16,337 bases of DNA from Ilumatobacteraceae bacterium (GTDB lineage: Bacteria > Actinomycetota > Acidimicrobiia > Acidimicrobiales > Ilumatobacteraceae), in NCBI GenBank assembly GCA_025456105.1, contig JALOLG010000027.1, positions 1 to 16,337 of the forward strand. Reading direction: 5' to 3'. The number at the start of each line of letters is the position of its first letter. Position 1 is the first letter of the stretch. A model generated the notes under the pieces. That model saw nothing but the letters and a program-made list of their open reading frames with translations, was not told the DNA's origin and did no database searches. Positions 14,967 through 16,337 of this stretch are shown piece by piece. Both the position numbers and the translations under genes were made by a program.

Positions 14967-14995
14967 ATTGTACGCAGCTGTACTGCTACGTACAA
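14967..14995 (-). promoter_or_regulatory. vapBC promoter with embedded 28-bp palindromic operator
   Basis: On the minus strand TTGTAC (14995-14990) and TACAAT (14972-14967) stand 17 bp apart, a near-consensus promoter. The -10 ends 7 nt before GTG 14959, predicting leaderless mRNA. Bases 14968-14995 form a palindrome with 24 of 28 symmetric positions: outer arms TTGTACG/CGTACAA, inner AGC/GCT, and a central GTAC. GTAC occurs three times at exactly 10-bp intervals (14970, 14980, 14990), once per helical turn. This fits cooperative binding of VapB dimers over the promoter. Confidence 0.75.
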
Positions 14996-15001
14996 CGGTG
15001 G

Positions 15002-15853
15002 TCAGCGGGTGATCTCGTGGAACCCGAACCCGATGGTGCCGCGGCCGGCGTGGGTGCCGATGACGGGGCCGAGCTCGCCGACGACGATCTCGCCGTCGTG
15101 GTGCTCGCGCAGCCGGTCGACGAACTGGTCGACGTCGCTGCAGTCGCCGTGCAGCACCGCGACGTTCTCGACGCGACCTTCGAAGCCGCGGAACGTCTCG
15201 ATCAGGTGGTTGAGCGCCTTCGTGCGCGTGCGCTGCTTGCCGGCCTGCTCGACCTTGCCGTCGACGACCTCGATGAGGGGCTTGATCGACAGCGCCGTGC
15301 CCAGCAGCGCCGCGGCGTTGCCGATGCGACCGCCGCGCTTGAGGTTCTCGAGCGTGTCGAGCGCGCCGAACACCCGGGTGCGCTCGGCGACGTCGCGGCC
15401 GATCTCGACGAGCTCCTCCACGGTGGCACCGGCTTCAGCCCGCCGGGCGCACTCGATCGCGTTCAAGCCCACGCCCAGCGAGACGCTGCGGCTGTCGACC
15501 ACGCCGATCGGGATCCCCAGCTCGGGACCCACGTTGTTGGCGGCCAGCTGGGCGCTCTGCATGGTGGCCGACAGCGCCCCCGACAGCGACACGACGACGA
15601 CACCGGTGGCGCCCTCCTCGGCGAGGCGGCGGTACGCGGCCTCGAACTGGCCGGGCGCCGGTGCCGCCGTCTCGGGCAGGCCGGGGATGGTGGCGCACTT
15701 GGCCCAGAACTCGGCGGGCGACAGCTCGAAGCGGTCGACGTACTCCTGCTCGCCGAACCGGATCGTGAGCGGGACGATCTCCATCCGGTGGCGCTCGACC
15801 ACCTCGGCGGGGAGGTCGCAGGACGAGTCGGTGACGATGCGGACGTTCGACAT
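15002..15853 (-). CDS. DegV family fatty-acid-binding protein (FakB-like)
   Basis: A 283-aa cytosolic protein of standard DegV length. The fold binds a fatty acid in a buried pocket; studied members (FakB) present it to the FakA kinase for phosphorylation. Visible family motifs are VTDSSCDLP (7-15), SLSG (89-92, with the Ser that contacts the carboxylate), VVDSRSVSLG (118-127), LENLKRGGRIG (168-178) and GPVIGTHAGRGTIGFGF (262-278). The usual TSQPS-type motif is replaced by ETAAPAPGQ (61-69). No fakA gene is in the window, so the partner is unknown. ATG 15853 is 12 nt after the DUF6049 stop without a Shine-Dalgarno, suggesting cotranscription. Its stop is only 6 bp from the vapBC -35. Confidence 0.93.
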   Translation of the reverse strand: MSNVRIVTDSSCDLPAEVVERHRMEIVPLTIRFGEQEYVDRFELSPAEFWAKCATIPGLPETAAPAPGQFEAAYRRLAEEGATGVVVVSLSGALSATMQSAQLAANNVGPELGIPIGVVDSRSVSLGVGLNAIECARRAEAGATVEELVEIGRDVAERTRVFGALDTLENLKRGGRIGNAAALLGTALSIKPLIEVVDGKVEQAGKQRTRTKALNHLIETFRGFEGRVENVAVLHGDCSDVDQFVDRLREHHDGEIVVGELGPVIGTHAGRGTIGFGFHEITR

Positions 15854-15865
15854 GGCCGTTCGAGG

Positions 15866-16337
15866 CTACTGGGCGTTCGGGGAGGCGGATTCCCCACCGA
15901 CGGTGCTGCCGGCCTCGGCGGCGTCGGGCGACACCAGCTCCTCGGCCGGGGTGGCGTCGTCGATGGCGCTCCGCCGACGACGGCCGCCACTGGGGTGCGA
16001 GTCGCGCGACGGCAGCGCCTCGTCGGCGAGCTGGTCGCGGCGGCGTCGCCGGAAGTGGCTGTACCACCAGCTGGCGAGGACGAGCAGCGCGATGCCGGTG
16101 ATCAGCGGCCCGAGGCCCGTGAGGGCGTTGAGGCGGGCGGTGCCGGGCACCGGACCCGCGAGCGGTGCACCTGCCGGTGTGAGCAGCTCGACCGCGATCG
16201 GGATGGTGCCGCGCGCTCGCGCCTCCACGTCGATCACCACCTCGGTGGTGGCGCCCGGGGGCAAGGTGACGAGCTCGTCGCCGTCGGGGAACACGAGCTT
16301 CGACCCGCTCGGCCGGACGATCACCTGCAGCTCGGTG
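15866..16337 (-). CDS. C-terminal part of a DUF6049-type membrane protein (5' end missing)
   Basis: The frame is open to the right edge: codons before the GTG at 16324 read TELQ, so that GTG is not taken as the start. The visible 156 residues hold the end of an extracellular beta-sandwich (LPPGATTEVVIDVEARARGTIPIAVELLTPAG), one transmembrane helix (LITGIALLVLASWWYSHF), an RRRRRDQ stop-transfer cluster, and an acidic/Ser-rich cytoplasmic tail. This is the C-terminal layout of the DUF6049 family, exemplified by the mycobacterial Rv3909 group encoded next to murJ and sigM. The role is envelope-related but not defined. degV follows after 12 nt. The family call rests on a short C-terminal stretch plus synteny. 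Confidence 0.7.
   Translation of the reverse strand, partial: TELQVIVRPSGSKLVFPDGDELVTLPPGATTEVVIDVEARARGTIPIAVELLTPAGAPLAGPVPGTARLNALTGLGPLITGIALLVLASWWYSHFRRRRRDQLADEALPSRDSHPSGGRRRRSAIDDATPAEELVSPDAAEAGSTVGGESASPNAQ

Noticed and set aside
14960..14995. Upstream TTG start for vapB at 14995
   Set aside because: It would put the first codons in the -35/-10 region; the Phd fold begins at GTG 14959.

Overview
The window is a very GC-rich (roughly 70%) bacterial chromosome segment. Codon use is strongly G/C at third positions, and the gene set is typical of Actinomycetota. The block DUF6049 - kinase - ECF sigma factor - anti-sigma factor - thioredoxin reductase resembles the conserved actinobacterial DUF6049/murJ/sigM/rsmA/trxB locus. 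Large Calx-beta/RTX surface proteins and a carotenoid oxygenase beside it fit the Acidimicrobiia (Ilumatobacter-like) best, but that placement is inference. No tRNA, rRNA, CRISPR array, insertion sequence or prophage was seen.

Layout. The left third (1-6826, + strand) encodes two extracellular proteins. The first is the 3' part of a giant surface protein: degenerate RTX repeats, two lectin-like beta-sandwich domains, four Calx-beta domains, a matrixin-like zinc metalloprotease (HELGHALGFDH) and a C-terminal membrane anchor. The second, 10 bp downstream, is a lipoprotein carrying a right-handed beta-helix. Its signal peptide and lipobox are in frame only if translation starts at a CTG codon (4407). 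A near-perfect 18-bp-stem hairpin ends this unit. A carotenoid cleavage oxygenase (6904-8292, +) follows from its own promoter and converges on a minus-strand zinc-ribbon, eight-helix membrane protein (8303-9511).

The right half is entirely on the minus strand. Read in the direction of transcription it holds the end of a DUF6049 membrane protein, a DegV fatty-acid-binding protein, a VapBC toxin-antitoxin pair under a palindromic operator, and a transmembrane Ser/Thr kinase with a discoidin-like extracellular domain. The kinase overlaps an ECF sigma factor by 4 bp, which in turn overlaps its membrane anti-sigma factor by 4 bp. A small membrane protein and trxB follow. Kinase, sigma and anti-sigma look like one translationally coupled envelope-signalling module. 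No murJ and no trxA appear beside them, although both normally accompany this locus.

An unexpected regularity runs through the window. Five genes that begin transcription units have a TANNNT -10 element ending 6-7 nt before the start codon, which predicts leaderless mRNAs. It decides the start codon of vapB (GTG 14959) and of the beta-helix lipoprotein (CTG 4407). Genes inside operons instead use 4-bp overlaps or a Shine-Dalgarno sequence.
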